Assembly: GCF_000878135.1 (NCBI RefSeq)
Contig: NZ_JXQZ01000032.1
Location: forward strand, 1-64,000
DNA from: Frigoribacterium sp. MEB024
GTDB taxonomy: Bacteria; Actinomycetota; Actinomycetes; Actinomycetales; Microbacteriaceae
Reading direction: 5' to 3'
Length of the DNA: 64,000 nucleotides
Shown here: positions 17,125-26,671 of the stretch, one piece after another
How the letters are laid out: each line of letters begins with the position of its first letter
Numbering within the stretch: the stretch's first letter is position 1
Position numbers and translations under genes: made by a program
The notes under the pieces: model-generated
Told to the model about the DNA's origin: nothing
Seen by the model: the letters and a program-made list of their open reading frames with translations, nothing else
Database searches by the model: none

Positions 17125-20100
17125 TCAGGCGTCGAGCAGGCCGCGGATGTCGTCGGCGGTGAGCGCCGCGCTGAACACGGCGTCGTCGTCCATCACGGCG
17201 TCGAACAGCTGCGACTTCTGGGCCTGGAGGGCCAGCACCTTCTCTTCGATGGTGTCGTTGGCGATCATCCGGTAGACCATCACGTTGTCGGTCTGGCCGA
17301 TGCGGTGCGTGCGGTCGACCGCCTGGGCCTCGGTGGCCGGGTTCCACCACGGGTCGAGGATGAACACGTAGTCCGCCTCGGTGAGGTTGAGCCCGAACCC
17401 GCCCGCCTTGAGGCTGATGAGGAACGCGGGTGCGGTGCCGGTCTTGAACCGGTCGATCACCTCGGCCCGACGTCGGGTCGACCCGTCGAGGTACTCGAAC
17501 GCGACTCCACGCTGTTCGAGCCGGGCGGCGACCTTGTGCAAGAACGTCGTGAACTGGCTGAAGATCAAGGCGCGGTGCCCCTCGGCGACCACGTCCTCGA
17601 GTTCGTCGAGCAGCTGGTCGAGCTTCGCCGAGGGGATGTCGGCGTAGGCCTCGTCGACGAGCGAGGCGTCGAGCGACAGCAGGCGCAGCAGGGTGAGAGA
17701 CCGGAAGACGATGAACCGGTTGCGGTCGAGGTCGTCCATCAGGCCGAGCAGCTTCTGCCGCTCACGCTGCAGGAAGGCGTCGTAGAGGTCGCGGTGCGCG
17801 GGGTCGAGGTCGACGCGCAACACCTGCTCTTGCTTGGTCGGCAGGTCGGAGGCGACCTGCTCTTTCGTGCGGCGCATCATCAACGGTCGGATGCGCTTGC
17901 GGAGCTTCTGCAGGAGCTCGGGTGCCTCACCCGTCGCGATCGGCTTGACGTAGTCGTCGGCGAACCGGACTCCGCTGCCGAGCAGGCCGGGCGCCACCAC
18001 GTGCAGCAGCGACCACAGGTCGGTGAGGCTGTTCTCGAGCGGCGTGCCGGTGATCGCGAGCTTGAACGGCACGTCGAGGTCGACCGCGCACCGGTGGGCC
18101 TGCGACGCACGGTTCTTGACGAACTGCGCCTCGTCCAGGATCAACCCGGCCCAGCCCTCGGTCTGGTACGCGGCGAAGTCGAGGCGGAAGAGCGCGTACG
18201 AGGTCACGACGACGTCGGCACCCTGCGCGAGGTCGTGCACCGACCCGCGCCCGCCCTTCGCCTGGGTGGCGGTCACGGCCCGGACGGCCAGCCCCGGGGT
18301 GAAACGAGCGGCCTCGGCCACCCAGTTCGACACGACCGACGTCGGGGCGACGACGAGGAAGGGCGCGGGCGCGGTGCTCGGAGCGTCCGACGTCGCCGTG
18401 TCGGCGGCGACGTCGGCGGCCCTGGCTCGTTCGGTCTCGCGAACGTGCGCGACGAGCGCGAGCGTCTGCAGCGTCTTGCCGAGCCCCATGTCGTCGGCCA
18501 GGACGCCGCCGAGCCCCTGGTCGTGGAGGAAGGCGAGCCAGGCGAACCCCTCGTGCTGGTACGGGCGCAGGGTCGCGTCGACCGCGCTCGGCACGGGGAT
18601 CGCCGTGGCGGCCTCGAGCCCACCGGCGTCGGCGAGGGCCAGCAGCCCGCCGACCGCCTGCTGCCACTCGGCGGCGGGGACGGTCTCGTCCGCGAGTTCG
18701 TCGAGCTCGGACCAGAGGCTCGCCTGGTAGCGATTGATGCGCGGAGCCACCTGCCATTCGTCGAGCGCCGACGCCTCGTCGATCAGTCTCTTGAGCTCGT
18801 CGAAGGCCGGGTGGTCGAGGGACAGGTACGAGTGGTCGACCAGCAGCAGCTTCTTCCGCCCCTTCGCGAGGGCGGTGATGAGCGGCGTGAAGGGGACGGT
18901 CCGTCCCTCGACGGTCACCAGCACGCCGAGGTCGAACCAGTCGCGCTTGTCGGTCGGCATCGTGGTGATGGTCAGGCGTGGCTCGTCGGTCAGCTCGCGA
19001 TAGTCGGGCCGGGTGCCGACGAGGTCGACCTGCAGGTCGGTTCGCGCCTCGAGGGCGGGCAGCGTGCCGGTCGCGAACTCGGCTGCGGTCACCCCCTTGA
19101 GCACCTGATCGCGCGGGACGACGTCGAGCTCGCCCAGGTCGGGGACGGGGGAGTGCGCCGTCAGCGGCCGGAGCGTGCCGTCGATGGTCCACCCCCACGT
19201 CAGGCGGATCGCCTGCCCCTTCTCGAAGGCGACCGTGAGGGTCAGCACGGGCGGCACGATCGTCGGGAACTCGATCGAGGCGTCCGAGCTGACGACGTCG
19301 ACGCGTCGGCGAAGGGTGGGGTAGTAGTCGCGCAGGAACTCGGCTGAGTCGGCGGCCGGCACGACCACCTCGGGCGTGACGGTCAACAGTCGGCGCTGCT
19401 CGTCGTCGAGCGGAGCCGCGGTCGGCGCGAGGGTGAAGGTCAGCGCGGGTTCGTGGGCGACGCACCACACCCCGTGGTCGGCGATGACGCCGGTCGACTC
19501 CGCGCGACGGGCCACTCCGTCGACGGTGACCCCGGCGGTCAGCAGCATCGAGCCGTCGTCGCCGAGCACGGCGTCGACGGTCACCCGGGCCTCGTCGCCG
19601 ACGACGACGTCGGTCGAACGCTTGCCCGTCACGAGAGCGATGCCGAGGCGCTCGGCTTCGGCCAACAACGGCCAGAGCAGGGGGCTGCCGAAGTCGTCGA
19701 CGAACAGCCAGTCGGCGTCGCCCGGCGTGTAGGTCGAGACGGCCGACCGGTGCAGCGCCGCGAACTGGCCGAACCAGGCGTGCTGCTCGGGCTCGATGGC
19801 GAGCCGGTTCAGTTGGTACGGCAACGACGACCACGTGAGGTTGCCCCGCACCCAGTTGCCCGTGCCGCTCAGGGTGACGGGCCGCACGCCGAGTCGCTGC
19901 ACCGTCGGTCCGCCTCGTCGCCGGGCGGAGGGCGCGACCGCGCGTCCTCGGGTCGAGTGAGCCCGGTCGCGCAGTTCGAACAGCAGCCCCATGCGCGTCG
20001 TCCGGACCGAGGAGGCGCGGGTCGGCTGCCCGATCGCCCCCACCGTCGACCGCCAGTCGCTCCCGCCCGTGCCGGGCCGTGCAGCACCCAGCGCGGTCAC

Positions 20101-20559
20101 GCCCCCGGTCGTCAGGTCGTCGACGGTGGGTGTCGCAGTGCTGCGATCGGCCACGGCTCGGGAGTTGCTCTGCAACAGCGTCGCCGCGACGTGCTTGCAG
20201 TCGCTGCCGATCGGGCAGGTGCAGCGGCTGCGGACAGGTCGGCTGTACTCGCCGCGGGTCGCCCGCAGGTCGACGACGACCCGGTAGGGCGTCGACTCGG
20301 CACCTCGGACGGTGCCCTCGAGGCGCTCGTCCGCGGGGTGCCAGACGGTGTCGAGCACGGCTCCGTCGCGGACGTATTCTTTCGCCCGGTTGAAGGCGCG
20401 CGGCCCGACGAGCCGGATGACGTCGACGGCGTCGACCAGCGGCACGGCCGCGGAGTGGACGGGGCCGTCGGCGTCGCCGTCGCCGGCCGGGAAGCCGCCG
20501 TGCACGTCGAACTCGTCGCCCAGGTCCATGCCGCCCATGATGTCAGCCGCCGCCGACAC
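17125..20559 (-). CDS. SWIM zinc-finger SNF2-family helicase
   Basis: GTG 20559 lies six bases behind GGAAGGAG and gives 1144 residues. A SWIM zinc-binding motif (CTCPIGSDCKH, about residues 115-125) comes first, then a long middle region, then the SNF2 ATPase: DDMGLGKTLQTLAL (about 687), LILDEAQFVKN (about 809), LFSQFTTFL and QAVDRTHRIGQ (about 1080). This layout is the SWIM/RapA-like helicase group of actinobacteria and other bacteria. They use ATP to move along duplex DNA; a role in transcription recycling or repair is suspected for relatives but not shown here. No partner gene is adjacent. Confidence 0.88.
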   Translation of the reverse strand: MSAAADIMGGMDLGDEFDVHGGFPAGDGDADGPVHSAAVPLVDAVDVIRLVGPRAFNRAKEYVRDGAVLDTVWHPADERLEGTVRGAESTPYRVVVDLRATRGEYSRPVRSRCTCPIGSDCKHVAATLLQSNSRAVADRSTATPTVDDLTTGGVTALGAARPGTGGSDWRSTVGAIGQPTRASSVRTTRMGLLFELRDRAHSTRGRAVAPSARRRGGPTVQRLGVRPVTLSGTGNWVRGNLTWSSLPYQLNRLAIEPEQHAWFGQFAALHRSAVSTYTPGDADWLFVDDFGSPLLWPLLAEAERLGIALVTGKRSTDVVVGDEARVTVDAVLGDDGSMLLTAGVTVDGVARRAESTGVIADHGVWCVAHEPALTFTLAPTAAPLDDEQRRLLTVTPEVVVPAADSAEFLRDYYPTLRRRVDVVSSDASIEFPTIVPPVLTLTVAFEKGQAIRLTWGWTIDGTLRPLTAHSPVPDLGELDVVPRDQVLKGVTAAEFATGTLPALEARTDLQVDLVGTRPDYRELTDEPRLTITTMPTDKRDWFDLGVLVTVEGRTVPFTPLITALAKGRKKLLLVDHSYLSLDHPAFDELKRLIDEASALDEWQVAPRINRYQASLWSELDELADETVPAAEWQQAVGGLLALADAGGLEAATAIPVPSAVDATLRPYQHEGFAWLAFLHDQGLGGVLADDMGLGKTLQTLALVAHVRETERARAADVAADTATSDAPSTAPAPFLVVAPTSVVSNWVAEAARFTPGLAVRAVTATQAKGGRGSVHDLAQGADVVVTSYALFRLDFAAYQTEGWAGLILDEAQFVKNRASQAHRCAVDLDVPFKLAITGTPLENSLTDLWSLLHVVAPGLLGSGVRFADDYVKPIATGEAPELLQKLRKRIRPLMMRRTKEQVASDLPTKQEQVLRVDLDPAHRDLYDAFLQRERQKLLGLMDDLDRNRFIVFRSLTLLRLLSLDASLVDEAYADIPSAKLDQLLDELEDVVAEGHRALIFSQFTTFLHKVAARLEQRGVAFEYLDGSTRRRAEVIDRFKTGTAPAFLISLKAGGFGLNLTEADYVFILDPWWNPATEAQAVDRTHRIGQTDNVMVYRMIANDTIEEKVLALQAQKSQLFDAVMDDDAVFSAALTADDIRGLLDA

Positions 20560-20872
20560 CTCGGGCTCCTTCCCCAGGTGGTGGCGCCGTCCACAGGGCC
20601 GGGTGACCCGTCCCGTCGTCCCGTCCCCAGGGCTCGGCTGCTCCACACCCCGGTCGGGTGGCTAGGTGTCCGGGCGGAGCGGTGCCACACTTGAGCCGTG
20701 CGGTACTTCCCGCACCACCTCGTCGGCGCAGCAGCTGGCTCGCATCACCCCCGCTCGTCCCGTTGCCCCGCACCATCGCCCTGCCCCGAAACGTTCCCGC
20801 CTCACCGGCACCGGGCCGTCGTCGCCCCGGTGCCGCTCACCCTGCCCCCACGCTCGAAGGGATCGGCACCCC

Positions 20873-21715
20873 GTGTCCTCCGCCATGCCCCGCGACGCCT
20901 CGCGCCTCTCGCACCTCCGCGCCCTGCTCTTCGACCTGGACGGCGTCCTGACGCCGACCGCCGAGGTCCACATGCGCGCGTGGGCCCGCCTCTTCGGCGA
21001 CTACTTCGCCGCGCACGACCTCGCGCCCTACACCGAGGCCGACTACTTCGAGCACGTCGACGGTCGGCCCCGTTACGACGGTGTCCGGGCGATGCTCGCC
21101 GCCCGCGACGTCGTCCTGCCCGAGGGGTCACCCGACGACGACCCCGAGGCCGAGACCGTCTGCGGACTCGGCAACCGCAAGAACGCGGCCTTCGCCGCCG
21201 AGCTCGCCGAGAACGGCGTCACGCCGTACCCGGGGTCGGTGGCCTTCCTCGACCGGGCCGTCGCCGAGGGAGTCCGCGTCGCCGTGGTCTCCAGCTCGCG
21301 CAACGCCGTGCCCGTGCTCGAGGCCGCCGGTCTCCGTGACCGGTTCGACGTGATCGTCGACGGCGTCGTGGCCGCGGACGAGGGCATCGCCGGCAAACCG
21401 GCCCCCGACACGTACCTCGAGGGCGCCCGCCGCCTCGGCCTCACCGCCGACGACTGCGTGGTCGTCGAAGACGCGCAGTCCGGTGTCGAAGCCGGTCGTC
21501 GTGGTGCCTTCGGCCTCGTGCTCGGGGTCGACCGCGGCACGGGCGCGCAGACCCTGCTCGACTTCGGCGCCGACCTCGTCGTGGACGACCTCGGCACGCT
21601 GGTCGGTGCGCTCGACCGAACCCGCGCCTCCTCGGCTCCGAATCCCGACCAGGCGACACCGGACACCCCCTCGACCAGCAGCAGCACCACCGGCACCACG
21701 GAGGCACAGTCGTGA
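20873..21715 (+). CDS. HAD phosphatase, beta-phosphoglucomutase-like
   Basis: GTG 20873 lies behind GAAGGGA; ATG 20885 is the alternative start. The 280-residue product has the HAD motifs LLFDLDGVLT (motif I with both Asp), VVSSSRN (motif II Ser), GKPAPDTYLEGARRLG (motif III Lys) and VVEDAQSGVEAGRRG (motif IV). The cap domain contains RPRYDGVRAML, as in beta-phosphoglucomutases that convert beta-glucose-1-phosphate to glucose-6-phosphate. Its stop overlaps the start of the GH65 phosphorylase gene as GTGA, which fits: that enzyme makes beta-glucose-1-phosphate. A C-terminal Ser/Thr-rich tail includes a TRASS peptide coded by the dispersed repeat. Confidence 0.85.
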   Translation: MSSAMPRDASRLSHLRALLFDLDGVLTPTAEVHMRAWARLFGDYFAAHDLAPYTEADYFEHVDGRPRYDGVRAMLAARDVVLPEGSPDDDPEAETVCGLGNRKNAAFAAELAENGVTPYPGSVAFLDRAVAEGVRVAVVSSSRNAVPVLEAAGLRDRFDVIVDGVVAADEGIAGKPAPDTYLEGARRLGLTADDCVVVEDAQSGVEAGRRGAFGLVLGVDRGTGAQTLLDFGADLVVDDLGTLVGALDRTRASSAPNPDQATPDTPSTSSSTTGTTEAQS

Positions 21716-24219
21716 ACCACATCACGTCCGACCCGCTCGACCGCTCGCGGTTCCCCGTCGACGAATGGGCCTTCGTCGAGGACGAGTACGTCCAGGGCGA
21801 CGAGGGCCTCACCGAGACCGTGTTCGCGGTCGGCAACGGGTACCTCGGCCTCCGCGGCAACCCCGACGAGGGTCGCGGCGGCCACGCGTTCGGCACCTTC
21901 GTCAACGGGTTCCACGAGACCTGGCCCATCCGGCACGCCGAGGAGGCCTTCGGGTTCGCCCGGGTCGGCCAGACGATCGTCAACGTGCCCGACGCGAAGG
22001 TCATCCGCCTCTACGTCGACGACGAGCCGTTCGTGCTGTTCGAGGCCGACATCCTCCGCCACACGCGACGCCTCGACTTCCGCGACGGCGTCCTCACCCG
22101 CGAGATCGACTGGCGCACCCCCTCGGGCAAGCGGGTCCTGGTCACCAGTCGTCGCCTGGTCAGCTTCGAGGACCGCCACCTCGTCGTCATCGAGTACGAG
22201 GTCACGATGCTCGACTCGTCGGCGTCGCTGCTGATCTCGAGCCAGATCCTCAACCGTCAGGACATGGGCGATCAATACCACGCCGGCATGCGCGCCGCGG
22301 CCGAGGCGTTCGACCCGCGCAAGGCCGAGTCGTTCGACGACCGGGTCCTTCAGCCCGTGCTCAACCGCAACGGCGGCGCGCGGGCCGTGCTCGGCTACCG
22401 CACGACGAACTCGGGCATGACGATCGCGGTCGGTGCCGAGCACCGCATCGAGACCGACGCCGAGTGGGACCAGTCGTCGCAGATCGACGACGACATCGCC
22501 AAGCACGTCTACCGCGTCAAGGCGCAGGCCGGCCAGAAGGTCCGCCTGACCAAGACGATCACCTACCACACGAGTCGGGGCGTGCCGCCTCGCGAACTGG
22601 CCGACCGGTGTGACCGCACCCTCGACCGGGCGGCCGAGACGCCCACGGCCGAGATCTTCGAGCACCAGCGCGCCTGGCTCGACGACTTCTGGCAGCGCAG
22701 CGACGTCCAGGTCGCCGGCCAACCCGAGATCCAGCAGGCCATCCGCTGGAACCTCTTCCAGCTCGCCCAGGCCACGGCCCGCACCGACGGTCAGGGCGTC
22801 GCGGCCAAGGGCGTCACGGGGTCGGGCTACGGTGGGCACTACTTCTGGGACACCGAGATCTACGTCCTGCCGTTCCTCACCTACACGTCGCCGAACGTCG
22901 CCCGCAACGCCCTGCGCTTCCGTCTCGGCATGCTGGACGCCGCTCGCGACCGGGCCGTCGAGTTGAACCAGCGAGGTGCCCTCTTCCCGTGGCGCACCAT
23001 CAACGGGCTCGAGTCGAGCGCCTACTACGCGGCCGGAACGGCTCAGTACCACATCGACGCCGACATCAGCCATGCCCTGAGCCAGTACGTCCAGGCGACG
23101 GGCGACGAGGACTTCCTGCAGCGGGGTGCCGTCGACATCCTCGTCGAGACCGCGCGCCTGTGGGCCGACCTCGGCTTCTGGCGCTCGAACGGCGACCAGC
23201 GGTTCCACATCGACGGCGTCACCGGGCCGGACGAGTACACGACGGTCGTCGACGACAACCTCTACACGAACGTCATGGCGCGGGCGAACCTGCGGGCGGC
23301 CGTCCGGGCGGTCACCCGTCTGAAGGACGACGCTCCCGTCGCGTTCGACCGGATGGTCGACCGCCTCGGCCTCGAAGAGCACGAGATCACGGGCTGGCAG
23401 CTCGCCGCCGAGGCGATGCACATCCCGTACGACGACCACCGGGGCATCCACCCGCAGGACGCCCAGTTCCTCGACAAAGAGCTGTGGGACCTCGAGGCCA
23501 CCCCGGCGAACAAGCGTCCGCTGCTGTTGCACTACCACCCGCTGGTCATCTACCGCTTCCAGGTGCTCAAGCAAGCCGACGTCGTGCTCGCGCTGTACCT
23601 GCAGGGCGACGAGTTCACGCCCGAGCAGAAGCTGCGCAACTTCGAGTACTACGACGCGCTGACGACGGGCGACTCGACCCTGTCCGGCGTCGTGCAGTCG
23701 ATCATCGCGGCCGAGGTCGGCCACCACCAGCTGTCGCAGCAGTACTTCCTGTCGTCCCTGTACGTCGACCTGGCCGACCTGCACAAGAACACCTCGGACG
23801 GCGTGCACGTCGCGTCGACCGGTGGCATCTGGAGTGCACTCGTCAACGGCTACGGCGGCATGCGCGACTGGCTCGGCTCGATCACCTTCGACCCGCGCCT
23901 GCCGGCCGACTGGGAAGAACTCTCGTTCCGCGTCGCGATCAAGGGCAGCCGGGTGCGCGTCGACCTCGCCCAGCACGAGATCGTCTTCACCGTCGAGACG
24001 GGCGACGCCGTGACGTTGTCCGTCCGCGGTGACGAGTTCCGGGTCACCCCCGAGGCTCCGGTGCGGGTGGCCCTCGAGGGTCAGGGGCCGCGCATCACGA
24101 CCCGCGTCCCCACGACGAGTGACCTGCGCGGGCTCATGCGAGCCGACGGCTCGGTCATCACGGCGTCGATCCCGACGATCAGCGTCGACCGCTACGACGA
24201 GGACGAAGCCGCGTCCTGA
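21712..24219 (+). CDS. GH65 disaccharide phosphorylase (maltose/trehalose/kojibiose type)
   Basis: GTG 21712 follows GGAGG by seven bases. The 835-residue protein has the GH65 N-terminal beta-sandwich (FAVGNGYLGLRGNPDEG), the (alpha/alpha)6 barrel (GYGGHYFWDTEIYVLPFL and GVTGPDEYTTVVDDNLYTN, whose Glu is the expected general acid) and a C-terminal jelly-roll. KQADVVLALYL and STHSAVVAA-like regions complete the phosphate site. The enzyme splits an alpha-linked glucobiose with phosphate to glucose plus beta-glucose-1-phosphate, which the co-transcribed HAD mutase then uses. Which disaccharide cannot be decided by eye. Confidence 0.88.
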   Translation: MNHITSDPLDRSRFPVDEWAFVEDEYVQGDEGLTETVFAVGNGYLGLRGNPDEGRGGHAFGTFVNGFHETWPIRHAEEAFGFARVGQTIVNVPDAKVIRLYVDDEPFVLFEADILRHTRRLDFRDGVLTREIDWRTPSGKRVLVTSRRLVSFEDRHLVVIEYEVTMLDSSASLLISSQILNRQDMGDQYHAGMRAAAEAFDPRKAESFDDRVLQPVLNRNGGARAVLGYRTTNSGMTIAVGAEHRIETDAEWDQSSQIDDDIAKHVYRVKAQAGQKVRLTKTITYHTSRGVPPRELADRCDRTLDRAAETPTAEIFEHQRAWLDDFWQRSDVQVAGQPEIQQAIRWNLFQLAQATARTDGQGVAAKGVTGSGYGGHYFWDTEIYVLPFLTYTSPNVARNALRFRLGMLDAARDRAVELNQRGALFPWRTINGLESSAYYAAGTAQYHIDADISHALSQYVQATGDEDFLQRGAVDILVETARLWADLGFWRSNGDQRFHIDGVTGPDEYTTVVDDNLYTNVMARANLRAAVRAVTRLKDDAPVAFDRMVDRLGLEEHEITGWQLAAEAMHIPYDDHRGIHPQDAQFLDKELWDLEATPANKRPLLLHYHPLVIYRFQVLKQADVVLALYLQGDEFTPEQKLRNFEYYDALTTGDSTLSGVVQSIIAAEVGHHQLSQQYFLSSLYVDLADLHKNTSDGVHVASTGGIWSALVNGYGGMRDWLGSITFDPRLPADWEELSFRVAIKGSRVRVDLAQHEIVFTVETGDAVTLSVRGDEFRVTPEAPVRVALEGQGPRITTRVPTTSDLRGLMRADGSVITASIPTISVDRYDEDEAAS

Positions 24220-24241
24220 CCGACGCGACGTCCGTCGCGCA

Positions 24242-24291
24242 GACGACCCGCGCCTCCCCGGCCCCCGAGGGCTGAGGAGGCGCGGGTCGTC
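24242..24291. terminator. 16-bp perfect hairpin made of two repeat-family copies
   Basis: GACGACCCGCGCCTCC (24242-24257) pairs perfectly with GGAGGCGCGGGTCGTC (24276-24291). It lies between the convergent GH65 and MFS genes. Both arms are the extended dispersed repeat, so a repeat pair serves as the terminator stem. Confidence 0.75.
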
Positions 24292-24308
24292 CGTGCGAGG
24301 GGGTCGCG

Positions 24309-25841
24309 TCAGTGCACGGGGACCGGTGCGTCGACGGCGGGCGAGGTCGTCGCGTCCACGTCGTCCGACTGCGGGACGCGGCGACGGAACAGCAGGGCCG
24401 CGATGACCGCGCCGACGGCGAAGAATCCGGCTCCCCACCAGTACGCCGTGGCGTAGCCGGTGACGGCGGCCTCGGCCGCGACGGCTCCGGTCGCCGGCAG
24501 GTGATCGGCGACGTAGTTCGCCGCGGCGGTCGCCGCCAACGTGTTGAGCAGTGCCGTGCCGATCGACCCGCCGACCTGCTGGCTCGTGTTGACCATGGCC
24601 GAGGCGACGCCCGCGTGGCCGCGGTCGACGCCGAGCGTGGCGGTCTGGATCGACGCGGGCATGATCGAACCCATGCCGAAGCCGAGCACCATCAAGGCCG
24701 GCAGCACGTTGGCGGCGTACAGGCTCTCGAGGTCGAGCCGGGTCAGCAGCAGCATGCCGATTACGCCGAGGGTCATGCCGAACGGCACCATGATCTTGGG
24801 GCCGAAACGCGGCACGAAGATGTTCGTCGACAACTGGGCCGCGAGCACGAGCATCGCGATCATCGGCAGGAAGGCCAGGCCGGTCTTCGTCGGCGTGTAG
24901 CCGAGCGACGTCTGCAGGTAATACGTCACGAACAGGAAGATGCCGAACATGCCGGCGCCCGCGATCGTCACCGAGGCGTAGGCGGCCCCGCGGTTGCGGT
25001 CGAGCACGATGGACAGGGGCAGCAGCGGGTGCTCGGCACGGCGCTGCCACGCCACGAACGAGGTCAGCAGCACGACGGCCGCCGCCAGGAAGCCCCAGGT
25101 CAAGGGCGAGTCCCAGCCCTGGGTCTCGGCGTTCGAGAAGCCGTAGACGAGCGAGAAGAGCGCGCCGGAGACGAGCAGCGTGCCGGGCACGTCGAGCTTC
25201 GGGCGCGGGCCGGTGCGGGTGACGTGCGACACGAAGATCGCGGCGCCGACGATCGCCACGGCGGCGATGACGACGTTGATGTAGAGGTTCCAGCGCCACG
25301 AGGCGTACTGGGTGAGGAACCCGCCGAGCAGCAGGCCGATGGCCCCGCCGGCGCCGGCGATCGCGCCGAAGACGCCGAAGGCGCGGGCGCGCTCCTTCGG
25401 GATCGTGAAGGTCGTGGTCAGCACGGCCAGGGCGGTCGGAGCGAGCAGCGCGCCGAACGCACCCTGCAGGGCGCGCGCGAAGACGAGCAGCCCGAAGGTG
25501 CCGGCCGCGCCGCCCAGGGCCGAGGCCAGGGCGAAGCCGATCAGGCCGATGATGAACGTGCGCTTGCGGCCGATCAGGTCGCTGACGCGGCCGCCGACGA
25601 GCAGCAGGCTGCCGAAGGCGAGCGAGTAGGCGGTGATGATCCACTGCCGGTCGCCGTCCGAGAAGCCGAGGTCGGTCTGGGCGGCGGGTAGCGCGATGTT
25701 CACGACGGTCGAGTCGAGGACGACCATCAGTTGGGCGAGGGCGACGGTGGTCAGGGTCAACCAGCGCCGGGACGGCGGCGGGGTGGGGGAGGACGAGGAG
25801 GCGCGGGTCGCGCCGTCAGGGGAGGTGGAGGCCTGAGACAT
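24309..25841 (-). CDS. DHA2-family MFS drug-type exporter
   Basis: With ATG 25841 the product has 510 residues and about 14 membrane helices. Helix 1 contains the DHA2 signature LMVVLDSTVVNIALP; GGRVSDLIGRKRTF is motif A of the loop between helices 2 and 3; GGAIGLLLGGFL matches motif C of proton antiporters. These carriers export hydrophobic drugs or metabolites. ATG 25853 is another possible start, but it overlaps a TATATG -10-like box that would drive a near-leaderless message from 25841. The divergent TetR gene and its operator copies suggest substrate-inducible expression. The N-terminal TRASSSS stretch is coded by the dispersed repeat. Confidence 0.85.
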   Translation of the reverse strand: MSQASTSPDGATRASSSSPTPPPSRRWLTLTTVALAQLMVVLDSTVVNIALPAAQTDLGFSDGDRQWIITAYSLAFGSLLLVGGRVSDLIGRKRTFIIGLIGFALASALGGAAGTFGLLVFARALQGAFGALLAPTALAVLTTTFTIPKERARAFGVFGAIAGAGGAIGLLLGGFLTQYASWRWNLYINVVIAAVAIVGAAIFVSHVTRTGPRPKLDVPGTLLVSGALFSLVYGFSNAETQGWDSPLTWGFLAAAVVLLTSFVAWQRRAEHPLLPLSIVLDRNRGAAYASVTIAGAGMFGIFLFVTYYLQTSLGYTPTKTGLAFLPMIAMLVLAAQLSTNIFVPRFGPKIMVPFGMTLGVIGMLLLTRLDLESLYAANVLPALMVLGFGMGSIMPASIQTATLGVDRGHAGVASAMVNTSQQVGGSIGTALLNTLAATAAANYVADHLPATGAVAAEAAVTGYATAYWWGAGFFAVGAVIAALLFRRRVPQSDDVDATTSPAVDAPVPVH

Positions 25842-25868
25842 GAGCGCGAGCATATACGAGTCCCGCTA

Positions 25869-25901
25869 GTTTCGGATACAGGCAGTTTCGTAAACATCCG
25901 A
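25869..25901. promoter_or_regulatory. Probable TetR operator between exporter and regulator
   Basis: GTTTCGGATAC (25869-25879) and GTTTCGTAAAC (25885-25895) are 16 bases apart; the second is a palindrome (GTTT-CGT-AAAC). TCGGAT (25872) and ATCCGA (25896) form an outer inverted repeat. The element lies between divergent genes. Confidence 0.55.
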
Positions 25902-25916
25902 TGTAGAGTCACCCCC

Positions 25917-26573
25917 ATGACCGACAGGGAAGGCGCGGCGACGACGCCCGCCGAGACCGGCCCCGCGACCCCCTCGCGACCGGGTCGCAAGCGCGACCAC
26001 AGTCGCGACCCCGAGATCCTCCGCTGCACCATCGACGTGCTCGCCGAGACCGGCTTCGAGGGCATGACCATCGAGATGGTCGCCGCCCGTGCCAAGGCCG
26101 GCAAGGCCACGCTCTACCGCCGCTGGGCGTCCAAGGGTGAGCTCGTCGTCGACGCGGTGGCCTGCCTGAAGCAGGGAGCCGTCGACCTCGACGGACTGCC
26201 CGACACGGGCACGCTGCGCGGTGACCTCGTGGCGATGATCAAGCCGCACAGCATCGACGACGCCGAGAAGAAGATGCGGGTCATGGCGGGTGTCGTCACG
26301 ATGCTCTCGACCACGCCCGAGCTCGCCGAGGCCGTGGACGCCGCGATCGTCCAGCCCCGCGCCGAGGCCAACCGGCTGCTGCTGCGCCGGGCCCTCGAGC
26401 GAGGCGAGATCGCGGCCGACACCGACATCGAGGCGCTCGCCCTCGTCACCCCGTCGATGGTGTCGTACCGCGTGCTCGTCCTGCGGAAGCCCGTCGACCG
26501 CGACTACCTCGTCGGGCTCATCGACGGTGTGCTGCTGCCCGCTGCGGGGGTGCGCCAGACCACCCGGGTCTGA
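25917..26573 (+). CDS. TetR-family transcriptional regulator
   Basis: The 218-residue protein has an N-terminal TetR helix-turn-helix (about residues 25-75: ILRCTIDVLAETGFEGMTIEMVAARAKAGKATLYRRW) with the family signature KATLYRRW, and a helical ligand-binding part with a C-terminal TetR_C-like domain. It is divergent from the MFS exporter gene with the operator-like repeats between, so it most likely represses both until a ligand binds. ATG 25917 has no ribosome site and may be leaderless. A hairpin and T-run follow the gene. Confidence 0.88.
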   Translation: MTDREGAATTPAETGPATPSRPGRKRDHSRDPEILRCTIDVLAETGFEGMTIEMVAARAKAGKATLYRRWASKGELVVDAVACLKQGAVDLDGLPDTGTLRGDLVAMIKPHSIDDAEKKMRVMAGVVTMLSTTPELAEAVDAAIVQPRAEANRLLLRRALERGEIAADTDIEALALVTPSMVSYRVLVLRKPVDRDYLVGLIDGVLLPAAGVRQTTRV

Positions 26574-26576
26574 TTC

Positions 26577-26608
26577 CGCGGCCGACCGGGGCCGCGCCTC
26601 CTCGTTTT
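26577..26608 (+). terminator. Hairpin with T-run after tetR
   Basis: CGCGGCC (26577-26583) pairs with GGCCGCG (26590-26596) and a TTTT run follows at 26605-26608. The right arm runs into a copy of the dispersed repeat. Confidence 0.6.
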
Positions 26609-26659
26609 CCGTTCATGTGAAATCCTCATGAAGAGGCGGGCAGAACCGGGACGCGCCCG

Positions 26660-26665
26660 TACTGT
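26660..26665 (+). promoter_or_regulatory. -10 box of leaderless GCS2/ATP-grasp gene
   Basis: TACTGT is followed by GCAGGC and ATG 26672. Confidence 0.55.
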
Positions 26666-26671
26666 GCAGGC

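Noticed and set aside
21073-25644. A 1523-codon open frame on the minus strand.
   Set aside because: It is antisense to the HAD and GH65 genes, has no recognisable domain and reads as low-complexity Arg/Val/Asp. It is a product of high GC content.
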